Assembly (NCBI RefSeq): GCF_027942865.1
Contig: NC_134524.1
Location: 6,726,036-6,790,035 of the forward strand
Source of the DNA: Odontesthes bonariensis
Taxonomy: Eukaryota; Chordata; Actinopteri; Atheriniformes; Atherinopsidae
Direction of reading: 5' to 3'
DNA length: 64,000 nt
Below the pieces are notes generated by a model. That model was not told the origin of the DNA. It searched no databases and saw nothing but the letters and a program-made list of their open reading frames with translations. The first letter of the stretch is position 1. Each line of letters starts with the position of its first letter. Position numbers and translations under genes: made by a program. This document shows positions 12,801 through 22,920 of this stretch, one piece after another.

Positions 12801-14309
12801 GGCGTGCGCACAATCGATCGCCGAAGTCATACACTATAGTATTCCAAAGTGCTGTCTTCCTCTGTGGTCAGTGCAATACAATGTCCACATCTGCACCACC
12901 TCCCCAATGCGTGACCTAGCAGCAGCTCCCGTTTCTGGATCAGCGGTTTGAGCCATCCTCGCTGCATCTTGTGCCAACAACTCTTCATCAGTGTATTCTG
13001 GTTCAAAAAGATAACCCCGACCATCAAACTCATCAAACTCTTCCATTCCAACATCAGAATCTGACGAACTATCCATCTCTAAATTGCTTCCAATAAAACC
13101 CAGAGGGTTCTCATCTCCCGCAGCTGAATAATGGGCGAAGGTGCGCTCCTTCCAGCTGTCATGTGACACGTCATGACATCACGGCGAAAATGGGTGTTGA
13201 AACGAGTCAGCTGTTCGATAGGAAACAATAACAAACATGGCAATGTGTAGTTCGGTTCCCGAGGGTCGTTTTTGGTGGACAAAAAGACAATTTTGGAATA
13301 CTATAGTGTATGACTTCGGCGATCGATTAATTTGTGCGCACGCCTGTGGAACACGGAAGCTGAGAGAGGTAGGTGCGCTGTTTTTGAAATCTCAAAATGT
13401 ATAATGTCTGTGCTAGCTAATGGTATGGTTAGCCGCTGGGTTGAATTGTATTGCTACTGACACCACGGCCAATTCGGTAAAAAGTATTTTGATACACGTT
13501 AAGAGCCTCAGGAAAGGTTAAAAGCTTGCCCGATAGAGCCCGCTTTCATGGAAATCAGCGCAATCGGACAACTTTGCGCAGAGGGCATGAAAATTTCTCG
13601 CGGTTTTCCCTTTGGCCAACTTTCCTGGGTCTCCAAAAGATGGGATATGTTTGTAAAAATGCCGGAATTCTCCTTTAACCCTGAAGGATTGATTTATTCT
13701 CAGCTTTGCTGACTTGTTCAGTCACCTTTAAACACAACTGGCGCCCTCAGTAAACTGTCATGAGCTGCTGTTTTTATTCTCATGGGAATGATAGACAGAG
13801 TCCATGTTTGCACTGGAAAAAATCAAAGTCTTACCAGGTATATTTGTCTCATTTCTAGTCAAAATATCTCATTATACTTAATATAAGACACAACTGCCTA
13901 ACAAGTACCATTTCAGCCAGATATAGGGACTTGTTTGAAGACAATACATCTGGAATATCTTAAATGAAATTAAGTGAAAAAGTCTTGAAAACAAATTGTT
14001 TTGAGTCGGATTTCACACGAAACAAGCTTTTTTTTTTTTGCATTTGAAGAGGTTTTTAAGCTAATTTCAAGATCACTTTTAACTCAAAAGTCCCAAATAT
14101 CACATCTTATTTCAAGAAATCTTGACAAGCCGATTTTCACTAGTTCCATTGGCAGATTTTTTTTTGCTTATTTCAAGCTAAAACGTCTTGTATTTGCTGT
14201 TTTTCTAACTTATTTTTGGAGGGGCATTTTTTCCAGTGTGTTCGGTAGTATTCTTACCTTGGATGAGCACAACGAGGGTCCCGAGCAGCAGGAGGATGCA
14301 GAGCTTCAT
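9828..14309 (-). CDS. CXC chemokine, non-ELR type (3 exons)
   Basis: Secreted leukocyte attractant. Exons on the minus strand are 14309-14258, 11701-11566 and 9954-9828, giving 104 residues. Junctions AAG|GTAAGA, ACAG|GTATG, AT|GTGAGT and TCAG|AGCC are canonical and phases agree (1, then 2). Exon 1 encodes a signal peptide (MKLCILLLLGTLVVLIQ). Exon 2 holds the CXC motif in YNSHCQCLQL and the third cysteine in EGPHCAEKEVIA. Exon 3 holds GEKVCLNP (fourth cysteine) and a basic C-terminal helix with WVKKLVRF. There is no ELR before CXC. The HCAEKEVIA...VCLNP stretch resembles the CXCL1-3/8 pattern, but fish orthology cannot be settled by eye. A TATA box lies at 14399-14406. Exon 3 runs straight to the stop, so the usual fourth exon is absent or fused. 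Intron 1 (2.6 kb) carries two transposons. Confidence 0.85.
10709..11520. mobile_element. CAGTGGGG-ended DNA element, rearranged copy 1
   Basis: Termini CAGTGGGGTCACATGGCACT and its complement at 11501-11520. A second left end lies inside at about 10903, and 10709-10900 is an inverted copy of the right arm, so two copies are nested or partly duplicated. Cleaner copy at 35606-36240. It sits in intron 2 of chemokine gene 1, between (AC)n tracts. Confidence 0.7.
11521..11547. repeat. (AC)n microsatellite
   Basis: About 13 AC units immediately right of the CAGTGGGG element and only about 20 bp from the intron 2 donor of chemokine gene 1. A shorter (AC)n lies at the element's left edge (10695-10707), suggesting insertion into a pre-existing AC tract. 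Confidence 0.85.
12089..12186. repeat. Inverted-repeat arm, matches 17321-17413
   Basis: About 95 bp starting TGATTCAATCTGCTGTTCAA recurs in reverse complement at 17321-17413 with few mismatches. Unassigned repeat or dispersed duplication. Confidence 0.75.
12462..13678. mobile_element. TTAA-flanked element with about 385-bp inverted termini and a P2X7-like ORF
   Basis: Both ends are TTAA followed by AGGAGAATTCCGGC. The inverted arms run about 385 bp each (12466-12846 and 13292-13676). The roughly 445-bp centre holds a minus-strand frame (see 12827-13169). TTAA targets are typical of the piggyBac and Kolobok groups. No transposase is present, so this copy is non-autonomous. It lies in intron 1 of chemokine gene 1. 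Confidence 0.85.
12827..13169 (-). pseudogene. P2X7 C-terminus-like cysteine-domain ORF, frameshifted
   Basis: The frame from 13169 carries an acidic lead and GRGYLFEPEYTDEELLAQ. After a frameshift near 12905 an overlapping frame continues GRWCRCGHCIALTTEED. The order 'acidic - YxFEPEYTDEEL - WCxCGxC' is the pattern of the intracellular zinc-binding (ballast) region of P2X7 and its stand-alone relatives in fish; that resemblance is recalled, not searched. It is enclosed by the inverted termini of the TTAA element, so it is probably carried cargo. Confidence 0.55.
13811..14238 (+). mobile_element. CACTGG-ended short element, copy a
   Basis: Starts CACTGGAAAAAATC and ends TTTTTTCCAGTG, with related sequence internally. 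Nine copies lie between 13.8 and 34.5 kb in both orientations. No coding capacity; the open frames recurring between copies are by-products of repeat identity. The right end is only 19 bp from the exon 1 donor of chemokine gene 1. Confidence 0.85.
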
Positions 14310-14398
14310 GTTGTTCAGGCGGCTGCTCGTCAGGTTCTTGATCAAAGACTGCTTGAGTTGAGCTGCTGGAACTGTAAACCTGCATGTGCACGGCAGTG

Positions 14399-14406
14399 TT
14401 TATATA
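14399..14406 (-). promoter_or_regulatory. TATA box of chemokine gene 1
   Basis: TATATAAA on the minus strand, 90 bp before the start codon, suggesting a short 5' UTR. Inducible chemokine genes commonly have a TATA box. Confidence 0.7.
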
Positions 14407-14979
14407 CAGGTGGTCCTCGTGAAATTTAGCTGTGTGGGATTTAAAAAAAAAAAAAAAAAAAAGCCCAGAGCAGCGTATGTGTGTGGTTTCACTCTGAGCG
14501 CGTTCACATGTGCAGCAGAAGGTAGTCATGGGACGGTGGGTTCAGGGAGCGACTGGAGGCCCCGCTGAGGTTCAGACACGGCGCGCCCGCGGTCAGCCGC
14601 CACAGAGTTGCGTCACATAGACGGAGCACGGTCGCGTGGACAGTCAGCCAACAGCTGGATTTCTCTTCTGCTTGTCATAGCTCTGCAGAGCTGTCCCCCT
14701 TCTGACTCTGACAGAGCAAAACGGTCATCAGATGCAGTTCTGTAAACAGGCTCCGTTTATCCGGGGTATGATGCACTGAAGCAGTGTTGTTGTTTCCTAG
14801 GTTCTTTTTCTCCTGGGGGCTTCCGCTGACCCTGAACTTATGGTACAACCCGGTCACCACGTGAAACATCCCACTGTTTCTAATGTTTTTCTCCTTTTTC
14901 TCTCCCGGTACGAGGTGGTGATGTGTTTTTAGTTTGGCTCTTGTTCTGTGTTTCATTTCGGTGCAATTCGAGCAGAGAC

Positions 14980-15130
14980 AGGAACTGATACTGTTTGTGT
15001 AGGGAAAATGACTTTTAATTTGAAGTATTTGCTGCATGAAGAATCATCAAACTTTTTTTCTTTGATCAGCTTTAAAAGCAAACATTTAAATTTGAGCCTT
15101 TTTGTCATTTTTACTTTACAAGATCAAGCT
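14980..15130. repeat. Direct repeat unit A (matches 16448-16600)
   Basis: About 150 bp beginning GAACTGATACTGTTTGTGT and including TTTGATCAGCTTTAAAAGCA recurs in the same orientation about 1.47 kb downstream. Identity appears above 90%. Not recognised as a named element. Confidence 0.8.
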
Positions 15131-15131
15131 A

Positions 15132-15513
15132 CACTGGGAAAAATGCCCCTCCAAAAATAAGTTGGAGCAAATACAAGACGTTTTTGCTTGAAATAAGCAA
15201 AAAAATCTGCCAATGGAACTAGTGAAAATCGGCTTGTCAAGATTTCTTGAAATAAAATGTGATATTTAGGACTTTTGAATTAAAAGTGATTTTGAAATTA
15301 GCTTAAAAACCTCTTCAAATGAAAAAAAAAAAGCTTGTTTCATGTGAAATATGACTTTTTCACTTAACAAGATATTCCAGATGTATTGTATTAAAACAAG
15401 TCCCTATATCTGGCTGAATTAGTACTTGTTAGGCAGTTGTGTCTTATATTAAGTGTAATGAGATACTCAATGAGACAAATATACTTGGTAAGATTTAGAT
15501 TTTTTTCCAGAGT
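15132..15513 (-). mobile_element. CACTGG-ended short element, copy b
   Basis: Opposite orientation to copy a. Left end CACTGGGAAAAATGCCCC, right end TTTTTTCCAG followed by a degraded base pair. It sits directly against direct-repeat unit A and an L1 piece. Confidence 0.8.
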
Positions 15514-15515
15514 AG

Positions 15516-15905
15516 GAAGCAATACATTTCTAGAATACCAACAACTTAAGTCTATAACTAATAAGAAATATATCCTCCACCAACCAGACTTACAACTCCC
15601 TGTTAGGGTAGCAGAATTTTTAAGCATCTGCACCCCAAAACTGCTATCAAAAATATATAAATTACTGTCTAAGATGGATGACTCAATTTCTTTACCGTCC
15701 TCAAAATGGGAGGCAGATCTATCCCTCAGTTCTAATTCTAACCATAACCTCTGGCCACAAATATGTTTGAACACCTTCAGAATGACTCGAAATCCTAATT
15801 TGCAGCTCATACAATACAAAATCCTTCACAGAACACATTATACAGGACAAATGATGTTCAGGATGGTCTTGATCGCCCATTTAACAGGTAAAGAGGCAGG
15901 AGTAC
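15516..15905 (+). mobile_element. L1-type LINE ORF2 internal fragment
   Basis: Open frame with WPQICLNTFRMTRNPNLQLI and QYKILHRTHYTGQMMFRM, a conserved stretch of L1-clade ORF2 after the reverse-transcriptase core. Truncated at both ends. Confidence 0.7.
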
Positions 15906-17320
15906 AGGTAGTCTAACCGAGCATTTCTCCTTTATCTCATTGGAAAACATCATGTGATTAAGGTACGATTGCTGGAGAAGTTTGTAAGGACAAATGTGAC
16001 CATCTGATGTGTGTCTGCAGCTATAAAACCACTGGAGTTCAAAATAAATCTTACATTAAAAACATATGAAATGCTTTTCCACATTGTTTCAGAAAGATTG
16101 TATTATCATTATTATGATATTATTCATATAAGAACTCAAATATGGCTTCATAATCAATCCTGGTGATTCAAACAAGCAGAGATTCACCCTCCGGCCTTCA
16201 TTTTCACTCCCAGAAGTCCCAGTTAGGGATCTGTGCTGAAATAAAAGAAGCGTCGGACATCCTCTTCTTCGCAATTTAAAGAAGTCAAACGGTTCTTATC
16301 GCGCTGCTACTTACTTCTGGGTTGTTTTAAACAGTTACGGACCCTCCGAAGCAAAGAGACCCCAGCTATGAGGGCCGTTTGATATGTTTATACCATGTTT
16401 CTGACAGAATAATGTTAAACTTTAATATATCTATGTGGTATTTAACTATGAACTAATACTGTTTGTGTTGTAAAAATGACTCTTAATTTGAAGTATTTGC
16501 TGCATGAAGAATCATTAAACTTTTTTCTTTGATCAGCTTTAAAAGCAAACATATAAATTTGAGCCTTTTTGTCATTTTTAAAGGACAAAGTCAAGCTAAA
16601 ATCTCATATTTGCTTTCGTGTTTACACTACTCAGCATATTCCACCACTACATTAAAGTTAGCAGACAGACAGATAGAAACCGCATCAGACTTGGTGGTAA
16701 AAGCTGTCTTGATCTCTGTGGTTTGAGTATGAAATATTTCTCCCTCATGATTACAGGCATGTGTCCTTAGCAGACATGAAAGTGGATCATCGTGGAAACC
16801 CTGAAGGACACATGACTGCAAGGCAAGAGATGACGTTTTACAGGATGACTCGGTGAAATTTCTGCCTTTTTAAAAACAAACCTTCAGGGGACTTTTTACA
16901 ATCTGAGAGGCATGACAAGCACTTTAAATGAAAACGACAGTATCAGCTTAATAAGGTGACAGATATAAGGATTTAACGAGAGGTCGGGGAAGTGTTGTTT
17001 CGCCCACGTGAGATAATGGGTTGTGAGCAGTTCAGAGAAGCCGTGTAGCCTGGAAAGTACGGATGAAGCTGAATATTGTGGTCGTAGCTATCTTTAAATA
17101 AAACAAATACAAAACAAAGCTGAAGTCATTCAACATATTGTATTATTGCTCCATCTCAGGCTGTTTTTTATAAGAACTAACTCAAACTGTAGGATCAGGT
17201 ATTAGCTTCTTATCCTGATTTAACCTGCATGTTAAACACGTCTGACCACAAGTAGAAAAAAATAAACTTTTTAATAATTAGTTTGAATGATGAAACACAT
17301 CTTTATAGTCACTTTAGTCA
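15906..17320. other. Intergenic stretch, only repeat unit recognised
   Basis: Between the two chemokine genes. Contains direct-repeat unit A' at 16448-16600. Otherwise no gene, RNA or element recognised. Confidence 0.45.
16448..16600. repeat. Direct repeat unit A' (matches 14980-15130)
   Basis: Second copy of the ~150-bp unit, with small differences around the homopolymers. Confidence 0.8.
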
Positions 17321-17413
17321 CATTTTCAGATTAAAGGAACATTTCGTGCAAAAACTTAATGTAGATGTGACCTTTTCTAATCTCTATAATATATCTTGAA
17401 CAGCAGATTGAAT
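17321..17413. repeat. Inverted-repeat arm, matches 12089-12186
   Basis: Reverse-complement partner of the 12089 arm, immediately left of CACTGG element copy c. Confidence 0.75.
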
Positions 17414-17418
17414 CACAA

Positions 17419-17825
17419 CAATGAAAAAAATGCCCCTCCAAAAATAAGTAAAAAAACAACAAATAAAAGACGTTTCTGCTTGAAATAAGCAAAAAAATCT
17501 GCCAATGGAACTAGTGAAAATTGGCTTGTCAAGATTTCTTGAAATAAAATGTGATATTTGGGACTTTTGAGTTAAAAGTGATCTTGAAATTAGCTTAAAA
17601 ACCTCTTCAAATGTAAAAAAAAAGCTTGTTTCATGTGAAATATGACTCAAAACAAGATGTTTTCAAGACTTTTTAACTTAACAAGATATTCCAGATGTAT
17701 TGTTTTAAAACAAGTCCCTATATCTGGCTGAAATGGTACTTGTTAAGCAGTTGTGTCTTATATTAAGTGTAATGAGATACTCAATGAGACAAATATACTT
17801 GGTAAGATTTAGACTTTTTCCAGTG
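17419..17825 (-). mobile_element. CACTGG-ended short element, copy c
   Basis: Reverse orientation. The left end is degraded (AATGAAAAAAATGCCCC); the right end is TTTTTCCAGTG. Same family as 13811-14238. Confidence 0.8.
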
Positions 17826-18209
17826 CAGAAAGGTTAATCATTCACAAGATGGCGGGGCCCCTGCTCTAAAGAAGCTGTTGGCTTGGCTTCCCCCAAGAGA
17901 ATTCCTCCCTGCTTCTCCAAACAGATGCTCTTCTATCCCTTTAATGAGAAGAATAAGAACAATATGGCTTTTCTTTAGAAATTAGATCACTTTCCCTGCC
18001 AGCCAAAGGATTCGTGCCCGAGTTGACTTGAAACGAGTTTAGGATCCGATAAGATTCATCAATAATGTTGCAGTCAGTGTCACACTTGGACTCAGATGAT
18101 ACGATTTTCACTTTATGTTCCGTTTTTTTACTCAAATAAAGGAAAGTGAAAGAGAGAAAAAGCAGAAATTGCTGCAGCGTGACTGAGGGCTGATGTGTTT
18201 GATCAAATA

Positions 18210-18625
18210 CACTGGGAAAAAATCAAAGTCTTACCAAGTATATTTGTCTCATTTCTAGTCAAAATATCTCCTTACACTTAATATAAGACACAACTGTCTA
18301 ACAAGTGCTATTTCAGCCAGATATAGGGACTTGTTTTAATACAATACATCTGGAATATCTTGTTAAGTGAAAAAGTCTTGAAAACATCTTGTTTTGAGTC
18401 ATATTTCACATGAAACAAGCTTTTTTTTGACATTTGAAGAGGTTTTTAAGCTAATTTCAAGATCACTTTTATCTCAAAAGTCCTAAATATCACATCTTAT
18501 TTCAAGAAATCTTGACAAGCCGATTTTCACTAGTTCCATTGGCAGATTTATTTTGCTTATTTCAAGCTAAAACGTCTTGTATTTGTTGTTTTTTTACTTA
18601 TTTTTGCAGGGGCATTTTTTCCAGT
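18210..18625 (+). mobile_element. CACTGG-ended short element, copy d
   Basis: Left end CACTGGGAAAAAATC, right end TTTTTTCCAG. It abuts a LINE 3' end at 18627. Confidence 0.8.
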
Positions 18626-18626
18626 C

Positions 18627-18815
18627 TCTGGACTCTTACAAAACCTTCAAACTCATCTGTTCAACAAGGCTTTAGTCCCCTCCACCCTGTCTGTGTATCT
18701 TGTGTTCTGCTTGTTTGTTTGTTGGTCCGCGTCCATGTTTTTTGTTGATACAAAGCGACCTTTGGTCCTTTGAAAGGCTCTATATAAATTAAAGTTATTA
18801 TTATTTATTATTAAA
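18627..18815 (+). mobile_element. LINE 3'-end fragment with ATT-rich tail
   Basis: Reads as the last residues of a LINE reverse transcriptase (cf. 'LKTFKLICSTRL'-like coding) followed by CTCTATATAAATTAAAG and a short (ATT)n tail. 5'-truncated. Confidence 0.5.
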
Positions 18816-19407
18816 TCATTAGAAATGAGCAAAGAGGATGCTTTAACAGCCGCTGTGTTATTCATATTCGTGTTTATCATCGTGTTTTCACATGGCAAAG
18901 TGTTTGGATTGTATCTTACATATAAAATACATACAAAATATTTACAGTCTTTGAAATCAAAGGATGCAACATTTAGACATTACACATAGTACTGAGATGC
19001 TCGAATTACATCACAAACCGACAGTTTATCAGCTACATTTTGCACTGAATAAAAAATGCTACAGCACACTACAATAATCTTTAAGCTGTTCCAATCCAAG
19101 TGATGGGAACTTAAATAAAAACATGTATAAGTGGTACGGATAAATAGAATAAGAACAAAAAGGAATTATTTGTTATCAGGATCTTTTCTTATAAACCAGA
19201 AGGCTGGTGGCTCCATTCGCCGTCATGCAAAGCAATCGAGGTTTAAAAAAAACCCTTCACAGCATGTCCCTTTAATGGAGCCAAATATTTTAGCTTTGAC
19301 CCTTTTTACATCTTTACTTCAACTTTAACTGGCAATGTGAGAAGCTGCTCCTATTAGGCTGTTGCTTGTTTGCACGTTTATGGTAACTGTGACACGTCCA
19401 GAGCGCG

Positions 19408-21833
19408 TTACCATGGCGTCGGCCCTGCAGATGCTGATGCTGCGGCAGATGTCGTGTTTGATGATGAGGCGATGGCGTTCGTCTTAGCGAGTGCCTCCTT
19501 CCTGCTGTGAAGAAAACACATCATGGTCAAATGTTTTGAATGATAAAGAGATATGGCAGTCCAGTAAATGTTAAAGATAAAATAAAATGAACTTTATGCT
19601 GCAGAAAAGGTCCCTCAGATATATCTGTGACCTATCTTTTGGGCTCCTGTCCCTCTTTCAAATCAAATTTATTTATATAGCACATTTCATGTACAAAACA
19701 ATTCAAAGTGCTTTACATAAAATAAAAGCATTGCAGCAGGGAGTGTAAGAAGCACTAAAAACACGTAAAATAATATAAAGAGAAACAAATAAAATAATTA
19801 AAATGATTAAAAACAAGCAACAGTCCAGATAAGTTCAAAGATAGCGTGCAGATTTCATGCATAGACACATGAGAACAGAAATGTCTTTAACCTGGATTTA
19901 AAAATGTCTCCATTTGGTGAAAGTTTAATCTCCACTGGCAGTTTGTTCCACTTGTTTGCAGCATAACAGCTAAATGCTGCTTCTCCATGTTTAGTCTGGA
20001 CTCTGGACTGGACCAGCTGGCCTGAGTCCTTGGATCTAAGAGCTCTGCTGGCTTTATATTCTCTGAACAGATCACAGATTGTAAACCATCAGCAGGCTTT
20101 TAAAATCTATTCTGTGACTGACTGGAAGCCAGAGTAAAGATTTTAAAGCTGCTGTGATGTGTTCAGATCTCTTAGTCCGGGTTAAAACTCCAGCAGCAGC
20201 GTTCTGGATGAGCTGCAGATGTTTAATGCTCTTTTTGGGAAGTCCAGTTAAAAGAGCGTTACAGTGATGGAGTCTGCTGGAGATGAATGCTTGGATGCCC
20301 CTCCAAAAATAAGTAAGAAAAACAACAAATACAAGACGTTTTTGCTTGAAATAAGTAAAAAAAATCTGCCAATGGAACTAGTGAAAATCGGCTTGTCAAG
20401 ATTTCTTGAAATAAAATGTGACATTTCAGCCAGATATAGGGACTTGTTTGAAGACAATACATCTATCTTGTTAAATGAGAAGGTCTTGAAAACAAATTGT
20501 TTTGAGTCGGATTTCATATGAAACAAGCTTTTTTTTTTGACATTTGAAGAGGTTTTTAAGCTAATTTCAAGATAACTTTATCTCAAAAGTCCTAAATATC
20601 ACATCTTATTTCAAGAAATCTTGACAAGCCGATTTTCTCTAGTTCCATTGGCAGATTTATTTGCTTATTTCCACCAAAAATGTCTTGTATTTGTTTGTTT
20701 TTCTTACTTATTTTTGGAGGGGCATTTTTTCCAGTGTGCAGGCAGGGATGCAGGCCTTCCTGCAGCATCCTGACTGCTGACTCTTCCATTTTTTTTACAT
20801 CGAATGATTCGGGTTGTGTTGACCACAAGTGAAAGAGAGTGCAATAAATAAGGAGTTACTTACTTTCGCATCACTTGCAGGACGATCTTTGTGAATCTTG
20901 ATGTGGGGTCGAGACACACCAAGCTGTTATCCTTTAGTCTGGCGCTGGAATAGAAGAAGAGGACTTTGAGTAAAATAGCTCAGTAATCAATGCTCAGTGC
21001 TGTTTTCCTGGGCGTTCACTTCTGCAGGTACTTACATGACTTCCACTTTGTTGCAGTACGGACGGAGTGGATACTCCTTAACATCGGCGATGAGACGATG
21101 CTTCACTCCTGTGCTTGTTTTTACACACTGGCAGTTCTTAATAGCTGGGGGGAAAGAAACAGTTTGATCATTACGGTTCCCAGAAATATTGTTATCGTGA
21201 AAACATGCACGCACAGGAATAAGTTAACTAACTAACTACAACACTGGAAAAAATGCCCCTCCAAAAATAAGTAAAAAAACAACAAATAAAAGACGCTTTT
21301 GCTTGAAATAAGCAAAATAAATCTGCCAATGCAACTAGTGAAAATCGGCTTGTCAAGATTTCTTGAAATAAAATGTGATATTTAGGACTTTTGAGATAAA
21401 AGTGATCTTGAAATTAGCTTAAAAACCTCTTCAAATGAAAAAAAAGCTTGTTTCATGTGAAATATGACTCAAAACAAGATGTTTTCAAGACTTTTAACAA
21501 GATATTCAAGATGTATTGTATTAAAACAAGTCCCTATATCTGGCTGAAATAGTACTTGTTAGGCAGTTGTGTCTTATATCAAGTGTAATGAGATACTCAA
21601 TGAGACAAATATACTTGGTAAGATTTAGATTGTTTTCCAGTGTTGATCACTACGGTTCCCAGAAATATCGTAATCGTGAAAACGTGCATGCAGAGGAACA
21701 AGTTAACTAACTAACTACAAGCAGCATGGATGCACACAAGCCTTGCACAGCCTGTTGGTTCAGCACACTTACTCATTGAGGTACAAACGACCACGCTGAG
21801 GAGGAGAATGAAGCACTGGACTGCAGGATTCAT
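19408..21833 (-). CDS. CXC chemokine, CXCL9/10/11-like (4 exons)
   Basis: Secreted chemokine of 115 residues. Minus-strand exons are 21833-21773, 21144-21036, 20944-20864 and 19504-19408, with phases 1, 2, 2. Exon 1 encodes a signal peptide (MNPAVQCFILLLSVVVCTSM). Exon 2 carries KNCQCVKT (CXC, no ELR) and RPYCNKVEVI (third cysteine). Exon 3 carries RLKDNSLVCLDPTSRF (fourth cysteine). Exon 4 adds a lysine start and a serine/alanine-rich tail ending in PW. Lack of ELR and an extended C-terminus suit the interferon-inducible CXCL9-11 group, but orthology is not proven. The exon 4 acceptor is a CAGCAG tandem site, so two products differing by one residue are expected. TATA box at 21921-21928; ATTAAA at 19271-19276 may serve for polyadenylation. 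Intron 1 holds a CACTGG element between two 78-bp direct repeats. Confidence 0.85.
19660..20293 (-). mobile_element. L2-like LINE fragment, copy b
   Basis: Closely related to copies a, c and d. The RT-end frame is recognisable on the minus strand. The right side is cut off where CACTGG element copy e begins. Lies in intron 3 of chemokine gene 2. Confidence 0.75.
20294..20738. mobile_element. CACTGG-ended element, copy e, foldback composite
   Basis: The left part (20294-20427) is in reverse orientation and joins a forward part (from CAGCCAGATATAGGGAC to TTTTTTCCAGTG), so the copy is palindromic rather than a simple insertion. It interrupts LINE copy b. Confidence 0.7.
21163..21241. repeat. 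78-bp direct repeat, left copy
   Basis: The TTGATCATTACGGTTCCCAG... unit recurs at 21643-21720 with about eight mismatches; the CACTGG element lies exactly between the two. Confidence 0.85.
21242..21642 (-). mobile_element. CACTGG-ended short element, copy f
   Basis: Complete ends, CACTGGAAAAAATGCCCC and TTTTCCAGTG, in reverse orientation. Intron 1 of chemokine gene 2. Confidence 0.85.
21643..21720. repeat. 78-bp direct repeat, right copy
   Basis: Partner of 21163-21241. Confidence 0.85.
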
Positions 21834-21920
21834 CTTTGTCTCAGAGCGTTTTGCTGTGCTGTCTCTGGGTCTTCTGCTCTCCTCAAGCTGCCTGAATGAA
21901 CACGACCACGAGCATCAGCT

Positions 21921-21928
21921 TTTTTATA
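21921..21928 (-). promoter_or_regulatory. TATA box of chemokine gene 2
   Basis: TATAAAAA on the minus strand, 88 bp before the start codon. Confidence 0.7.
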
Positions 21929-22134
21929 CACCATGTTGAGCAAGACCTAATTCTTGAGAAGTCGTTAAAGAAAAAAAAAAACACTCGATTTTCCACCCGT
22001 GATGTAGCAACAAACAATTTTTCCTCAGAATCGGGCGTTCACTCCTTTTTGGGTGCTTCCTGTGTGCCTCCAGGGAAGTGTTTCACGCTGCTGCTGTCGC
22101 TTGCGTCACGGTTTGAACTCGCTCCACTCTTGAT

Positions 22135-22141
22135 TGAGTCA
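22135..22141 (-). promoter_or_regulatory. AP-1 consensus upstream of chemokine gene 2
   Basis: TGAGTCA, about 300 bp upstream of the start codon. A perfect consensus, but short enough to occur by chance. Confidence 0.35.
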
Positions 22142-22289
22142 TTACTCCTGCCAGATAAGTGAAATATGACTCCAGATCTTCTGTCTGATAACAAAGACTC
22201 AACTCTCAGCTGCTCACTTATTTGAAAAAACTTTAATCTGTGCTTGTAGCTGTCCAAATAATGGTGGTGTGCATGCCTGCTCACGAATT

Positions 22290-22500
22290 TTCAAGGACTC
22301 AAGGATGCTTTATTGTCATTCTCATCATGAAATGACACATGAAAGGAACAAAAATGGAGCAAAAGTAGCTTCTAAACCACTAAAATGTAAGTTGAATAGA
22401 TATCACCTCAGTAAAAAGACAGTTAACTTGGAATATTAAAAAGAAGGATAATAAATAAACAGCAGCATGTGAGAGTGGAGCCCTGACTGCATCAGGGTGG
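22290..22500. repeat. Probable SINE fragment
   Basis: 'GGATGCTTTATTGTCATTCT' followed by purine-rich sequence resembles a common fish SINE tail. Recalled similarity only. Confidence 0.35.
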
Positions 22501-22503
22501 AAA

Positions 22504-22920
22504 CACTGGAAAAAAATCTAAGTCTTACCAAGTATATTTGTCTCATTTCTAGTCAAAATATCTCATTACACTTAATATAAGACACAACTGCCTAACAAGT
22601 ACCATTTCAGCCAGATATAGGGACTTGTTTGAAGACAATACATCTGGAATATCTTATTAAATGAAAAAGTCTTGAAAACAAATTGTTTTGAGTCGGATTT
22701 CATATGAAACAAGCTTTTTTTGACATTTGAAGAGGTTTTTAAGCTAATTTCAAGATCACTTTTATCTCAAAAGTCCTAAATATCACATTTTATTTCAAGA
22801 AATCTTGACAAGCCAAATTTCACTAGTTCCATTGGCAGATTTTTTTTGCTTATTTCATGCAAAAACATCTTGTATTTGTTGTTTTTTTAACTTATTTTTG
22901 GAGGGGCATTTTTTCCAGTG
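22504..22920 (+). mobile_element. CACTGG-ended short element, copy g
   Basis: Complete copy with both termini, forward orientation. Confidence 0.85.

Noticed and set aside
14001-14429. Recurrent open frame with FKLISRSLLTQKSQISH in several places
   Set aside because: It recurs only because the CACTGG element recurs; frames differ in length and start, so it is not a conserved protein.
13811-22920. CRISPR-like or satellite array of repeats
   Set aside because: Spacing is irregular, orientation mixed and units are ~400 bp with terminal inverted repeats: dispersed transposons.
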